NCBI GenBank assembly: GCA_963696075.1
Contig: CAVOJD010000011.1
Coordinates: 1 to 21,931 of the forward strand
Length of the DNA stretch: 21,931 nucleotides
Source of the DNA: CAJQQK01 sp963696075
GTDB taxonomy: Bacteria > Pseudomonadota > Alphaproteobacteria > Rhizobiales > Hyphomicrobiaceae
Reading direction: 5' to 3'
The notes beneath the pieces were generated by a model. That model worked only from the letters and a program-made list of their open reading frames with translations, did no database searches and was not told where the DNA came from. This document shows, in pieces, positions 1 through 7,492 of the stretch. A program made the translations under genes and the position numbers. How positions within the stretch are numbered: the first letter of the stretch is position 1; each line of letters opens with the position of its first letter.

Positions 1-441
1 TGGGATAAAGCGACCAGTTTCCATTGAGATCAAATGATTGCGCTCGCCCATGTCGGAACGGCGGGCCGTCGTTAAGATACGAAGTATCGGCGAAATTGAC
101 TGGTGCTGACGCACCACCCCGTTTTCGCATGAGCGATGTCTATTCGAGCCGAACGCCGGCGCTGCAATGTTGATCTTCGCGACACATGCGGTCGTCACGA
201 TGGCGTGCACCTCGCGGACGTATGTATCTGATGTTGAGACGCCGGGCTTCCGTTATTTTCGATGAAGGAAGGATTTGGCGGGCCGTCCACCGGTGGCTGA
301 CGAGATGATGACAACTTGACCGTTTTCAATTACAATTCAGTGGGTCGGCGTTGAGATTAGCACCATCGCGAATGCAGCATCCGCCGGCGCTGCGTCGCCA
401 TCAGTAATGCGTCTCGGTTGTCCAACGAAGAGAAGCACTAC
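1..441. other. Leading stretch without a recognised gene
   Basis: No convincing coding region could be recognised here on either strand. The overlapping antisense open frame in 337-957 looks like a shadow of the DUF5681 gene. The only structure noted is a 6-bp stem TGGTGC/GCACCA at 101-116 with a TGAC loop, followed by CCCCGTTTT. It is too weak to call a terminator with confidence. Confidence 0.4.
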
Positions 442-909
442 ATGCTGGACGATGCATCCCAAACCGAACCACTCCGAGTTAGAAACAGGCACGACACGCC
501 TCAGAACAGGCGACCGTCCGACGCCTGCATGGAAGCCGGCAAACCCCACCGTTTTCAGCCTGGGAAATCCGGCAACCCCGGCGGCAGGCCGAAGAAGATC
601 CGCGAAGTCGCCGACATTGCCCTTTATGGCTCTGTCAAAGCGATCAACGCCCTGATCGCAGCGCTCGACATTGAGATGGCCAAGGACGAGCCGAACCCGC
701 ACACGATCGCGATGCTGTCCGATAAGATCATGGACCGTGGTCTCGGTCGTGCTGCTCAATCGATCGATGTGACGCAGGAAACCAAGCACACGCTCGCGGA
801 AGAGTTCGAGACCATCGTGCGCCAGATCCAAGACCGTAAGAACCCGGACGTTCAAGCGCTCATCAATCGTTCGAAGGCCATCGACATCGACTTCGACAAT
901 CTGGATTGA
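442..909 (+). CDS. DUF5681 domain-containing protein
   Basis: This is a small, basic-to-acidic soluble protein of about 155 residues. The diagnostic feature is the glycine-rich block FQPGKSGNPGGRPKK, about 40 residues from the start, which is the hallmark of the DUF5681 family. Such proteins are common in alphaproteobacterial genomes, often beside phage or mobile-element genes, and their function is unknown. The open frame could begin at a TTG at 418, but the ATG at 442 (MLDDASQ) is preferred because a purine-rich GAAGAGAAG lies just upstream. The C-terminal half is helical and charged, ending in DIDFDNLD. It is transcribed towards the monooxygenase gene, with only about 57 bp between the two stop codons. 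No membrane segment or signal peptide is visible. Confidence 0.8.
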   Translation: MLDDASQTEPLRVRNRHDTPQNRRPSDACMEAGKPHRFQPGKSGNPGGRPKKIREVADIALYGSVKAINALIAALDIEMAKDEPNPHTIAMLSDKIMDRGLGRAAQSIDVTQETKHTLAEEFETIVRQIQDRKNPDVQALINRSKAIDIDFDNLD

Positions 910-966
910 ACGCCGGAGGCAAGAAGAGGCCGGTGGTCTTTGCTCGAAGCGGAGCACCGCGCGGCT

Positions 967-2292
967 TCAATCGAAATTTTGGTTGTCAGGACGGGGAAGA
1001 CCGAGGTGGTCACGCAGTGTGGTTCCCTCGTAGTGGCGGCGCATGAGCCCACGGCGCTGCAGTTCCGGCACAACCTTGTTGACGAAGTCGTTGAGGCCGG
1101 CCGGCAGATAGGGAAACATCACGGTGAAGCCATCGCACGCTCCGCTCTTCAGCCAGTCCTCCATCTCGTTTGCAATGGTCTTGGGCGTTCCGACGATCGA
1201 CAGACTGCCATAACCGCCGAGGCGCTGGGCGAGTTGGCGGACCGTCAGGTTCTCGCGCCGTGCGAGCGCGATAGCCCTCTCACGTCCACTCTTGCTTTGG
1301 TTAGTCTCTGGGACTTCGGGCAAGGGCTGCTCCGGATCGAACGTCGAGGCATCGTGGCCGAGGGCGATGGAGAGCGACGCGATGGCGCTGTCGGAGTTCA
1401 CCAGGCTGTCAAGACGCGCGCGCCGTTCCTGGGCGTCATCCACGCTGTCGCCCACAACAACAAGGGCGGCGGGCAGGATCCGCATCTGGCTGGGGTCGCG
1501 CCCACAGGCTGACATGCGCGCGTGAATGTCGTCACGGAAGGCGCGCCCGTCTTCACGGGTCTGGGCGACCGTGAAGATCATTTCTGCGGTTTCTGCTGCG
1601 AGCTGACGCCCGGCATCCGATGCGCCTGCCTGGACGATCACGGGTCGGCCCTGGACGGGGCGGGCAATGTTGAGAGGGCCGCGAACCGAGAAAAACTCTC
1701 CGTCGTGGTTCAGCACATGCATCTTGCCGGGATCAAAGAAGATGCCGCTCTCCTGGTCGCGGACAAAGGCGTCGTCCGCGAAGCTGTCCCACAAACCGGT
1801 CACAACATCGACGAACTCGCGGCCGCGACGATAGCGTTCTGCGTGGGGCATCTGGTCTGTCATGCCGAAGTTCAGGGCCGCGTCGGGGTTTGAGGTCGTG
1901 ACAAGATTCCATCCGGCGCGCCCACCACTGATGTGATCGAGAGATGCAAAACGGCGGGCAATGAGGTAAGGGGTCTCAAAGGTCGTCGACGCCGTTCCGA
2001 TAAGCCCAATGTGCTTGGTGACCATCGAGAGCGCGGGGAGCAGCGTGATCGGATCGAAAGACGTAATCGTCGCGCTACGCTTCAGAGCGTCGATCGGCAT
2101 GTTGAGGACGGCCAGGTGGTCGGCCATGAAGAAGGCATCGAAGCAGCCGCGTTCCAGGGTCTGCGCGAACGAGACGAAATGCTGCAGGTTGAAGTTCGCG
2201 TCTGGGACGCTGCCAGGATACCGCCACCAGGCCGTGTGGATGCTGACTGGCCGCATGAAAGCATTGAGATGCAGTTGAGGGCTGATGGGCAT
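967..2292 (-). CDS. NtaA/DmoA-family FMN-dependent monooxygenase
   Basis: The 441-residue product belongs to the bacterial luciferase-like (LLM) flavin monooxygenases, in the NtaA/SnaA/DmoA branch. Members use FMNH2 from a partner reductase and O2 to oxidise small organic substrates in the cytoplasm. Recognisable blocks are the N-terminal AWWRYPG (residues 21-27), the FDAFFMADHLAV block (51-62), and the ISGGRAGWNLVTTSNP block (121-136), which is highly typical of the branch. GRPVIVQAGASDAGR follows in the middle. Length fits the family. No reductase gene is adjacent, and the substrate cannot be inferred. The start at MPISPQ is the only good ATG; upstream there is an AGGA with rather long spacing. 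The upstream region was separated from its original neighbour by the IS481 insertion at 2474-3544. Confidence 0.88.
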   Translation of the reverse strand: MPISPQLHLNAFMRPVSIHTAWWRYPGSVPDANFNLQHFVSFAQTLERGCFDAFFMADHLAVLNMPIDALKRSATITSFDPITLLPALSMVTKHIGLIGTASTTFETPYLIARRFASLDHISGGRAGWNLVTTSNPDAALNFGMTDQMPHAERYRRGREFVDVVTGLWDSFADDAFVRDQESGIFFDPGKMHVLNHDGEFFSVRGPLNIARPVQGRPVIVQAGASDAGRQLAAETAEMIFTVAQTREDGRAFRDDIHARMSACGRDPSQMRILPAALVVVGDSVDDAQERRARLDSLVNSDSAIASLSIALGHDASTFDPEQPLPEVPETNQSKSGRERAIALARRENLTVRQLAQRLGGYGSLSIVGTPKTIANEMEDWLKSGACDGFTVMFPYLPAGLNDFVNKVVPELQRRGLMRRHYEGTTLRDHLGLPRPDNQNFD

Positions 2293-2467
2293 GTCCGTCG
2301 TCTTTCCTAAGCGCGGTATCCAGACAGCACGTCTACATCACGGGCCTTGCTTCGTCAGTCATTGGCAGCTGCCGAACCGAGGCATTGGCGACCGCCTCGA
2401 CTGATCGCTCTCGTGGCGCAAATTGATGCCGTACGCGGCAAGGGTGTGCATTTTCTTGAATGCAAGC

Positions 2468-2473
2468 TCTAGT
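2468..2473. repeat. IS481 target-site duplication, left copy
   Basis: TCTAGT, identical to 3545-3550 on the other side of the element. It matches the NCTAGN target known for Bordetella IS481. The TAG stop of the transposase (complement of 2469-2471) lies inside it. Confidence 0.85.
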
Positions 2474-3437
2474 TGTGGTGCCTCATGAGGTTGTTCCTCT
2501 TCATTCCCAGTCGGCTGATGGGTGGTTTTCCGCCGAGGCTAGCATGGGGACGGTGCCAGTTATAGCGATGCAGCCAGCGCGGAAGTTCGTCGCTCCTTTG
2601 ATCTGAGGTCTCAAACGCAGTCGCGTAGGCCCATTCCCTGAGAGCTGTTTGGATGAAGCGCTCGGCCTTACCGTTGGTCTGCGGTGTGTAGGGCCTGGTG
2701 CGGATGTGTTTGATGGCGAGTGCTCTGCAGGTTTCCGCCGACAGCTTGGATTTGTAGCAACTGCCGTTGTCGGTCATGACGCGTTCGACCTTGGTGCCGA
2801 GGCTGCGATAGTAGGCGACCGCGGCGATCAGGTGTTCGACCGCGGGCTCCTTCTTTTCGCTCGGCTTGATCTGGGTGAAGGCGACGCGGGAGTGGTCGTC
2901 GATGGCGACGTGGACATACTCCCACCCCGGCGCGGTACCATTGCCGCGCTGGTTGGATTGGCCCCTTCGATCACCTGTGATGCGGTGGCCTATGGCGTTG
3001 AAGCGGCCGAGTTTCTTGATATCGATGTGAATGATCTCGCCGGGTGTGGCGCGCTCGTAGCGTGGTCGGGGCTCGGCCGGTTCGAGCGACGACAGGAGAC
3101 TGAGGCCGCGGCGTTTGAGGATGCGGCTGACGGTTGCGGGTGACAGGCCGAGTTCGAAGGCAATGGCGGCCTGGGTGCGGCGCTGTCGGCGCAAATATTC
3201 GACGGCATCACATGTGTCCGGATGGGTCTGTCTCGGCGATGACTGGGGCCTGGAGGAGCGATCGCGCAAACCCTCCACGCCGTGCGCGCGGAAGCGGCGG
3301 ACCCACTTGGCGACGGTCTTTGCGCTGGTATTGAAGCGGCGTGCGGCTGCGGCCTTGGTGAGGCCGTTATCCACGACGGCGCGAACCATGTCCTCTCGAC
3401 CGCGCGGTGTGAGGCGGGCATTGTTGTGGCTGTTCAT
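2469..3437 (-). CDS. IS481-family transposase
   Basis: The 322-residue DDE transposase appears intact. An N-terminal helix-turn-helix (about residues 10-60, LTKAAAARRFNTSAKTVAKW) is followed by a second one (about 85-115, GLSPATVSRILKRRGLS). The catalytic core follows: first Asp in HIDIKKLGRF, second Asp in MTDNGSCY, and the Glu in NGKAERFIQT. It cuts and joins the element ends. The ATG at 3437 is preceded by GGGGGA four bases upstream. The last codons and the TAG stop fall at the left terminus: the stop lies in the 6-bp target duplication, not in the element itself. Insertion at a CTAG core therefore supplies translation termination. Confidence 0.93.
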   Translation of the reverse strand: MNSHNNARLTPRGREDMVRAVVDNGLTKAAAARRFNTSAKTVAKWVRRFRAHGVEGLRDRSSRPQSSPRQTHPDTCDAVEYLRRQRRTQAAIAFELGLSPATVSRILKRRGLSLLSSLEPAEPRPRYERATPGEIIHIDIKKLGRFNAIGHRITGDRRGQSNQRGNGTAPGWEYVHVAIDDHSRVAFTQIKPSEKKEPAVEHLIAAVAYYRSLGTKVERVMTDNGSCYKSKLSAETCRALAIKHIRTRPYTPQTNGKAERFIQTALREWAYATAFETSDQRSDELPRWLHRYNWHRPHASLGGKPPISRLGMKRNNLMRHHN

Positions 3438-3544
3438 TCGGTCCCCCGGCGAATCGCTGTTTGTTTGGCGACTTCAGCCTCACCGGGCAGGACCGGATGA
3501 GCAACATCTTCCGGTCCCAAGGAACAACCTCCTGAAAGTTCACA
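2474..3544 (-). mobile_element. Complete IS481-family insertion sequence (1071 bp)
   Basis: The ends are imperfect inverted repeats. The left end reads TGTGGTGCCTCATGAGG and the right end, complemented, TGTGAACTTTCAGGAGG, followed in both by TTGTTCCT. A perfect 6-bp direct repeat TCTAGT flanks the element, so the boundaries are secure and the insertion is probably recent. One transposase gene fills the element. Its reading frame continues past the left terminus and takes its stop codon from the duplicated target. Confidence 0.88.
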
Positions 3545-3550
3545 TCTAGT
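3545..3550. repeat. IS481 target-site duplication, right copy
   Basis: TCTAGT, the second copy of the 6-bp duplication flanking the IS481 element. Confidence 0.85.
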
Positions 3551-3594
3551 GAGTCCTTGCTCGAAGTCGCCTGCCATCCTCCGCTAATCGAGGC

Positions 3595-3638
3595 AATCGC
3601 CCAAATACGACATATTGACATGTCGCATTTAGGCGATT
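3595..3638. promoter_or_regulatory. Long 19-bp-arm dyad, candidate operator/promoter
   Basis: The arms are AATCGCCCAAATACGACAT (3595-3613) and ATGTCGCATTTAGGCGATT (3620-3638). They pair at 17 of 19 positions around a 6-bp spacer ATTGAC. A perfect -35 hexamer TTGACA sits at 3615-3620, overlapping the centre. The ATG of a MerR-like gene lies at 3650, 12 bp after the dyad. This looks like an operator controlling that gene, and possibly the divergent monooxygenase before the IS481 insertion separated them. No good -10 hexamer is visible. Confidence 0.55.
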
Positions 3639-3649
3639 TAGCCTGAGGC

Positions 3650-3711
3650 ATGAACCAGGATGAACTTACACTCGAAGAACTGAGCGAACTCACCGGCGTT
3701 GAACCTCGCAC
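3650..3711 (+). pseudogene. 5' stub of a MerR-like regulator, cut by IS3 copy A
   Basis: The ATG at 3650 opens MNQDELTLEELSELTGVEPR, which resembles the first helix-turn-helix of MerR-family regulators (pattern EELSELTGVxPRTVR). The frame then enters the IS3 terminus and stops at TAG 3716-3718. Only about 20 codons of the original gene remain and the rest is not found in the window. No clear ribosome-binding site precedes the ATG. Assignment rests on a short match, so another helix-turn-helix family is possible. Confidence 0.5.
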
Positions 3712-3714
3712 TGT

Positions 3715-4546
3715 CTAGCCCCCTCGGTCTGTGCCACAAATCTGCGGTTTCTCTAATAACGTTTCGGGCACTGGCGCACGCATGCCGAGGGCGTGATGCG
3801 GGCGGACGTGATTGTACTGCCGGAGCCACGTGTCGATGACGACTTGGGCCTGTCGTGTTGTCGTGAACCAATCCGCGTTAAGCACCTCGCGACGCAGCGT
3901 GCCGTTGAATCGCTCGTTGTAGCCATTCTCCCAGGGCGATCCTGGATAGATCCGGATCGGTTGGATGCCGACGCGTCGGAGCCAATCTTGGAACGGTGCG
4001 GCTGCGAACTCAGGACCGTTGTCCGAACGAATGTAGTTCGGTCTGCCGCGTTCAAGCAGCAGCGGATAAAGCACTTCCAGCACATCACCCGCGCCCATCT
4101 TTGCTGCAACCGCCACGCACAATGCTTCGCGCGTATATTCGTCGAGCACGGTGAGCATCTTGTACGCCCGCCCATTGCTCAAGCGGTCGTGCACAAAATC
4201 AATCGCCCAGATGTGGTTCGGATACTTGGGCCTCAACCGGATCACAGATGCATCGTGATGATAGAGCCGTTTGCGCTTCTTGTGCCGGGCCGGCAACTGC
4301 AGGCCCTCTTCACGCCACAGCCGTTCAACCTTCTTGTTGATTGACGTGCCAGCCCTCGGCGGCCAGCAACTCACCGACCTTGCGATAGCCATACCGCCCG
4401 TACTTCTTGGCCAGCCGGATCAGGGCCAGGCGCAGCTCATCATCGTCTTGAGGTTTGGATGCGTACTGATGTGTCGAGCGCGCGACGCCGATCTCGCGGC
4501 ATGTGCGCCGCTCCGACGTGCCGAGCTTCTTGCGGACATGAACCAC
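3715..4546 (-). pseudogene. IS3-family transposase OrfB, copy A, internally frameshifted
   Basis: The catalytic subunit is encoded in two overlapping frames. The first piece (4325-4546) reads to GRYGYRKVGELLAAEGWHVN, then runs into QQEG and a stop. The second piece (3715 to about 4345) resumes with NKKVERLWREEGLQLPARHK. Relatives read HVNHKxVERLW here, so one extra A, CAC becoming CAAC near 4340, explains the break. The second piece holds the DDE core: IWAIDFVHD, IRSDNGPEF and the Glu in NERFNGTLRREVLN. OrfB should be joined to OrfA by -1 frameshifting at 4585-4591. As it stands a full OrfAB needs two recoding events. Copy B carries the same lesion. Confidence 0.85.
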
Positions 4547-4569
4547 CGCCTGACGAAGGCTATCGGTCG

Positions 4570-4857
4570 TCAGGCTTTCGGCTTTAAAAAATCGAGGCTC
4601 TCTTTCAGGATCAGCTTGTCGAGTTCGAGGTCGGCAACGATCTTCTTGAGCCGCTGGTTCTCTTTCTCGAGCGCCTTCAGCTCCGAGAGCTGCGAGCGCC
4701 CCATGCCGCCGAACTTCTTACGCCAATTGTAATACGTCGCGTCGCTGATGCCCGCCGCGCGGCACGCCGTTGCCACGTCCGCGCCGCCAGCCAGATGCAG
4801 TTCGATCTCACGCAAGAGCTTCAGAATGTCCTCGTCCGAATGCCGCTTTCGGGCCAT
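4570..4857 (-). CDS. IS3-family transposase OrfA, copy A
   Basis: This is a 95-residue DNA-binding protein. A helix-turn-helix occupies about residues 5-50 (ATACRAAGISDATYYNWRKKF). It is followed by a leucine-zipper stretch at about 58-88 (LSELKALEKENQRLKKIVAD), used for multimerisation. The start has an excellent ribosome-binding site, GAGGAGG, six bases upstream of the ATG. It ends in FLKPKA. It overlaps the OrfB frame through a slippery heptamer near its 3' end. It differs from copy B by a single residue (K for R in NWRKKF). Confidence 0.92.
   Translation of the reverse strand: MARKRHSDEDILKLLREIELHLAGGADVATACRAAGISDATYYNWRKKFGGMGRSQLSELKALEKENQRLKKIVADLELDKLILKESLDFLKPKA
4585..4591 (-). 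promoter_or_regulatory. -1 frameshift slippery heptamer U UUU UUA (copy A)
   Basis: On the minus strand the OrfA codons read gaT TTT TTA aag, an exact X XXY YYZ heptamer in phase. Slipping back one base gives FFKAESLTTDSL, which leads into OrfB. IS3-family elements commonly make OrfAB this way. The same site is at 12268-12274 in copy B. Confidence 0.65.
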
Positions 4858-4912
4858 GCCAACCTCCTCAACTGCTAACCGAAAGATGGCACAGTTTTAG
4901 GGGGGCGAGACA

Positions 4913-5202
4913 CCAGTCGTTTCGCGCCATGGTCGGATCCTGATCGCATGGTGCAGCATCGCGCCGGCTACTCTAGGCCCGACGACGGGGGTACCGCGTT
5001 TTATGTTCTGCCGGAGGCGTGGCGAACCGACGTGCTCCCTGGGCACGATGCCGGCATGATCGCTCGCGAGTTGGCCAAGCGCGGGATGATCAAGGCGACT
5101 GCTGATGGTAAGCCACAGACTAAGCAGCGGCTGCCGGACGGGAGTGAGCGGAAGGTGTACGTCGTGCTGCCCACGATCTTCAGCGGAGAGGTCGCGGGAT
5201 GA
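4913..5202 (+). pseudogene. C-terminal stub of a DUF927-like mobile-element protein
   Basis: The frame is open from the IS3 junction. From 4915 it reads SRFAPWSDPDR, then AGYSRPDDGGTAFYVLPEAW, and ends in KVYVVLPTIFSGEVAG. This resembles the extreme C-terminus of the large DUF927/helicase-primase-like proteins of integrated elements and plasmids in alphaproteobacteria. Such proteins are typically far longer, so most of the gene has been lost to the left of copy A. The apparent ATG at 4948 is internal, not a true start. An ATGA overlap (5199-5202) links it to the next small frame. The family assignment is by pattern recognition and moderately certain. Confidence 0.55.
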
Positions 5203-5411
5203 AGCAATTGCTCGCCGTGTTCGATTGCGGAACCACCGGAACCCGCGCGGAACCCACGTGGGTTCCACTCGGGGTTTATGGGAAAAGTTATCCAGTTCAG
5301 GCCTTTAGCACTACTGGAACCCGCGGAACCCGTGGAACCCTACAATCCAATAATGCTGCATCAGTTCTGCAATCTCGCCCATCGCACAGATCAATATGTG
5401 CGGTGGTGTGA
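5199..5411 (+). CDS. Small hypothetical ORF overlapping the DUF927-like stub
   Basis: This 70-codon frame starts in the ATGA overlap with the upstream stub, which suggests translational coupling. It contains the repeated Gly-Thr-Arg/Thr motif (GTTGTR, TGTRGTRGT) encoded by GGAACCC repeats. No known domain is recognised. It may be a real small gene often trailing this class of protein, or just a repeat-rich tail without function. Confidence 0.3.
   Translation: MKQLLAVFDCGTTGTRAEPTWVPLGVYGKSYPVQAFSTTGTRGTRGTLQSNNAASVLQSRPSHRSICAVV
5229..5340. repeat. GGAACCC repeat cluster with an 18-bp palindrome
   Basis: GGAACC(C/A) occurs in direct orientation at 5229, 5238, 5249, 5316, 5325 and 5334. The last three are spaced exactly 9 bp apart. 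An inverted copy at 5260-5266 completes a perfect palindrome GGAACCCACGTGGGTTCC (5249-5266). It may be iteron-like or simply coding repeats for Gly-Thr-Arg. Confidence 0.6.
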
Positions 5412-5649
5412 TAGGGGCGGCGCTGCGAGGCGTCCGCTATCCTGATCAGTGGGCACATCTCCCGATGTCGCTAGCTATATGGCAGTCCACGGAACAAACA
5501 ACGCAACATCCCAAAACCGGAAATCGACGGACGCTCGGTGGACTTGGCCGCGTCGTATAGCGCGAGTGTCGGCAATTGGATGACAAGTGGCCGAAACATC
5601 AAGACGACACTTCAAGGCGCGCGTAGCCGAGACGCGCTGGTGGCCGGCA
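5412..5649. other. Non-coding, degraded stretch
   Basis: No gene is supported here. The short frames on both strands do not resemble known proteins. The right part may contain a badly decayed 5' portion of the IS3-type remnant that becomes recognisable from about 5665. Confidence 0.4.
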
Positions 5650-6322
5650 ACACGGCGCCCTGGGATGAAGGCTATGGGTCTGCAAGGCGCCATCCGTGGC
5701 AAGCGGGTCCGCACAACCGCGCCTTGTCCGCGCGATCACGTCAGCCGCCAGTTCCAGCCAGCGCGGCCGAACATGCTTTGGGTGTCGGACTTCACCTACG
5801 TGGCGACGTGGACGGGCTTCGTCTACGTCGCGTTCGTGATCGACGCATATGCCCGCCGGATTGTCGGCTGGCGTGTGTCACGATCGGCGCATGCCGGCTT
5901 CGTGCTCGATGCACTCGAACAGGCTTTGCACGTTCACCGTCCTGGCGACGGTAATGGTGCTCGTCCTGACCGTATTGATCGCCGCCTTCGAATGCCCATC
6001 GCAACCTCCTACTTCAGAGCGTTGCTACGACCGGTTAAGTCTGCCCAGTACCTCTCGATCAAGTAAACCGAACGCCTGGCCGAGGCCGGTCTCGTGCTTT
6101 CCGTTGGCATGCGCTCGCCGAGACGATCAACGGGCTCTACAAGGCCGAGGTGATCCACCGGCGCGGCCCTTGGTGCTCGATGGAGGCGGTCGAATTCGCG
6201 ACGCTCGAATGGGTCGACTGGTTCAACAACCGCCGCCTGCTCTCGTCAATCGGCAACATCCCGCCAGCCGAGGCGGAGGTCTCCTACTGGGCTTGTCAGG
6301 AGGATCAAGCCATCGCAGCATG
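5650..6322 (+). pseudogene. Scrambled IS3-family OrfB remnant (type distinct from copies A/B)
   Basis: The recognisable OrfB segments come in order. MKAMGLQGAIRGKRVRTT starts at 5665, then NMLWVSDFTYVATWTGF, FVIDAYARRIVGWRVSRSAH and DALEQALHVHRP to about 5945. The next roughly 95 bp do not match a transposase and replace the segment that should carry the second catalytic Asp (HSDRGSQY). The match then returns with QYLSIK, a stop, and TERLAEAG. There is a further deletion, then ETINGLYKAEVIHRRGPW and WVDWFNNRRLL, ending at TGA 6320-6322. First-Asp (WVSDFTY) and Glu (ETINGLYK) regions remain, but the gene cannot be functional. It is on the opposite strand to copies A and B and belongs to a different subgroup. 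Confidence 0.8.
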
Positions 6323-6362
6323 ACTCAAACGAAACAGCCTCCGGTGTTTCCGGGACGGTTCA
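6323..6362 (+). repeat. Probable right terminus of the IS3 remnant
   Basis: Sequence after the OrfB stop ends in CCGGGACGGTTCA (6350-6362). TGAACCG... termini are usual for this IS3 subgroup. The left terminus has been lost or is unrecognisable. Confidence 0.4.
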
Positions 6363-6499
6363 GGTCGAGGTGCAGAGATTTCGGGAGTTGGCGCTGCCCG
6401 AACCTGGAGTCGGCATGATCGGCAGTTTTCTCGGGCCCGAGGATGCCTACCGATTTGCCCAGGGCAATTCAGGGCACTGCATCTGCCCCACCCCAGGAA

Positions 6500-7492
6500 T
6501 CATCGAGGCCCGGCAGAGAGCGGCATAGTTAGCGACACAAACCCAACGTCACCCTCTAGACAATTCTCGACATCGAACTCCCGCATATACTTGAAGCTAG
6601 TGCTTACAGGGATCTGCCTAACCACAAAGTTCCAGTTGACGACCGGGCCAAGCGCCAAAGTGCGTCCTTTGAACGAGCCAAGCCGCGCGCCAGCGCCGCT
6701 GTCGCCTTCAACCTGCTGATAGAAATAGCCGTTGACTCCGATGCCGAGCTCTTTGGAGAAATTCTTCACGGCCGCATACTCAAGATGGAACTCTGTCCCT
6801 GTTTTGTAATCGGTATCTGGATTCTCCAGGTGGAACGTGAAACCACTCGCGATGGACAGCTCCAGTCCGACCGTTGGGTCGAGCCACGTAACCGCCGCGG
6901 TCGTATCAAAGCCCCACCGGTTGAAACCGATGTTATCGAGACTTCCTACTTCCCAGTAGCCAATTGGTATGTTGACAAGAGTCGTGATGTTCCAATGCCA
7001 GTTGCCCCGGTGCCAGCCAATAATGCCACCGACGACAGGATCGCCGAAGTGAGTGCCGCTATCCTCAAACGGTCCAGGAACAAAGACGCCGCCGCCCGGC
7101 CCCCTGATCTCCGCAGCAGCCGAGACATCCTTCCAACCGATCGGAGCGACGGCGGTGAGCGCAACATTACCGCCGAAGATTTTCTTATCCGAGACCCAAA
7201 GCAGTGTCGGCAGCTTGTAATAGAGGTTTGCGTCGACGCCTCCCGTCACCTCGACGCCGCCGAGATCGAGCGCAACATCGCTGCTGCCAGAATAGAAAAA
7301 GTTGAGGTCTTGGACGTACGTACCCGGCGGCGGCAGAAAGCCCGCCATGCTCGTTTTTGATCCGAGCAGATAGAAGCTCCCTGCCCCTTCGGCAGCCTTT
7401 AGCGGTTTGATCGCGAAAGTTGCCCACACCAACATCGCCAAAACCAAACAGCAGCAAGGCGCCGTGCGCCGCTCCCAGGAAGATATCACCAT
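6500..7492 (-). CDS. Phenol MetA-pathway-type outer-membrane protein (SphA-like)
   Basis: The product of 330 residues has a signal peptide (CCCLVLAMLVWATFAIKPL, then a likely cut near KAA-E, residue 34). The rest shows alternating amphipathic strands, as in a beta-barrel. The pattern fits the Phenol_MetA_deg family (transporter-like proteins found in aromatic catabolism gene clusters). Recognisable stretches are FLPPPGTYVQDLNFFYSG near the N-terminus, GDPVVGGIIGWHRGNWHWN in the middle, and ELGIGVNGYFYQQVEGDSG near residue 260. Such proteins are thought to help hydrophobic compounds cross the outer membrane, but direct evidence is limited. No catabolic genes are adjacent, so the substrate is unknown. 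The gene stands alone, facing away from the phosphatase remnant. The start ATG at 7492 has a GGGGCGG five bases upstream. Confidence 0.8.
   Translation of the reverse strand: MVISSWERRTAPCCCLVLAMLVWATFAIKPLKAAEGAGSFYLLGSKTSMAGFLPPPGTYVQDLNFFYSGSSDVALDLGGVEVTGGVDANLYYKLPTLLWVSDKKIFGGNVALTAVAPIGWKDVSAAAEIRGPGGGVFVPGPFEDSGTHFGDPVVGGIIGWHRGNWHWNITTLVNIPIGYWEVGSLDNIGFNRWGFDTTAAVTWLDPTVGLELSIASGFTFHLENPDTDYKTGTEFHLEYAAVKNFSKELGIGVNGYFYQQVEGDSGAGARLGSFKGRTLALGPVVNWNFVVRQIPVSTSFKYMREFDVENCLEGDVGFVSLTMPLSAGPR

Larger units (their letters stand above)
3712..4912 (-). mobile_element. IS3-family element, copy A (1201 bp, IS407-like)
   Basis: The boundaries are defined by comparison with copy B (11395-12595), with which it shares all 1201 bp apart from about 17 substitutions counted by eye. 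The ends form an imperfect inverted repeat: TGTCTAGCCCCCT at 3712, and TGTCTCGCCCCCC read inwards from 4912. No direct repeat is evident at the flanks (CAC on the left, CCA on the right). It carries orfA and a frameshifted orfB on the minus strand. Group assignment to IS407 is from the OrfA type and is tentative. Confidence 0.85.

Noticed and set aside
101..124. Rho-independent terminator
   Set aside because: The stem is only 6 bp and the T-run is short and separated from it by CCCCG. No gene clearly ends upstream.
3793..4344. 183-codon plus-strand frame, repeated in copy B at 11476-12027
   Set aside because: Its conservation between the two copies only reflects their shared IS sequence. It is antisense to orfB and has no ribosome-binding site or known domain.
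5229..5340. CRISPR-like array at the GGAACCC repeats
   Set aside because: The repeats are only 7 bp and irregularly spaced, and no spacers of even length or cas genes are present.
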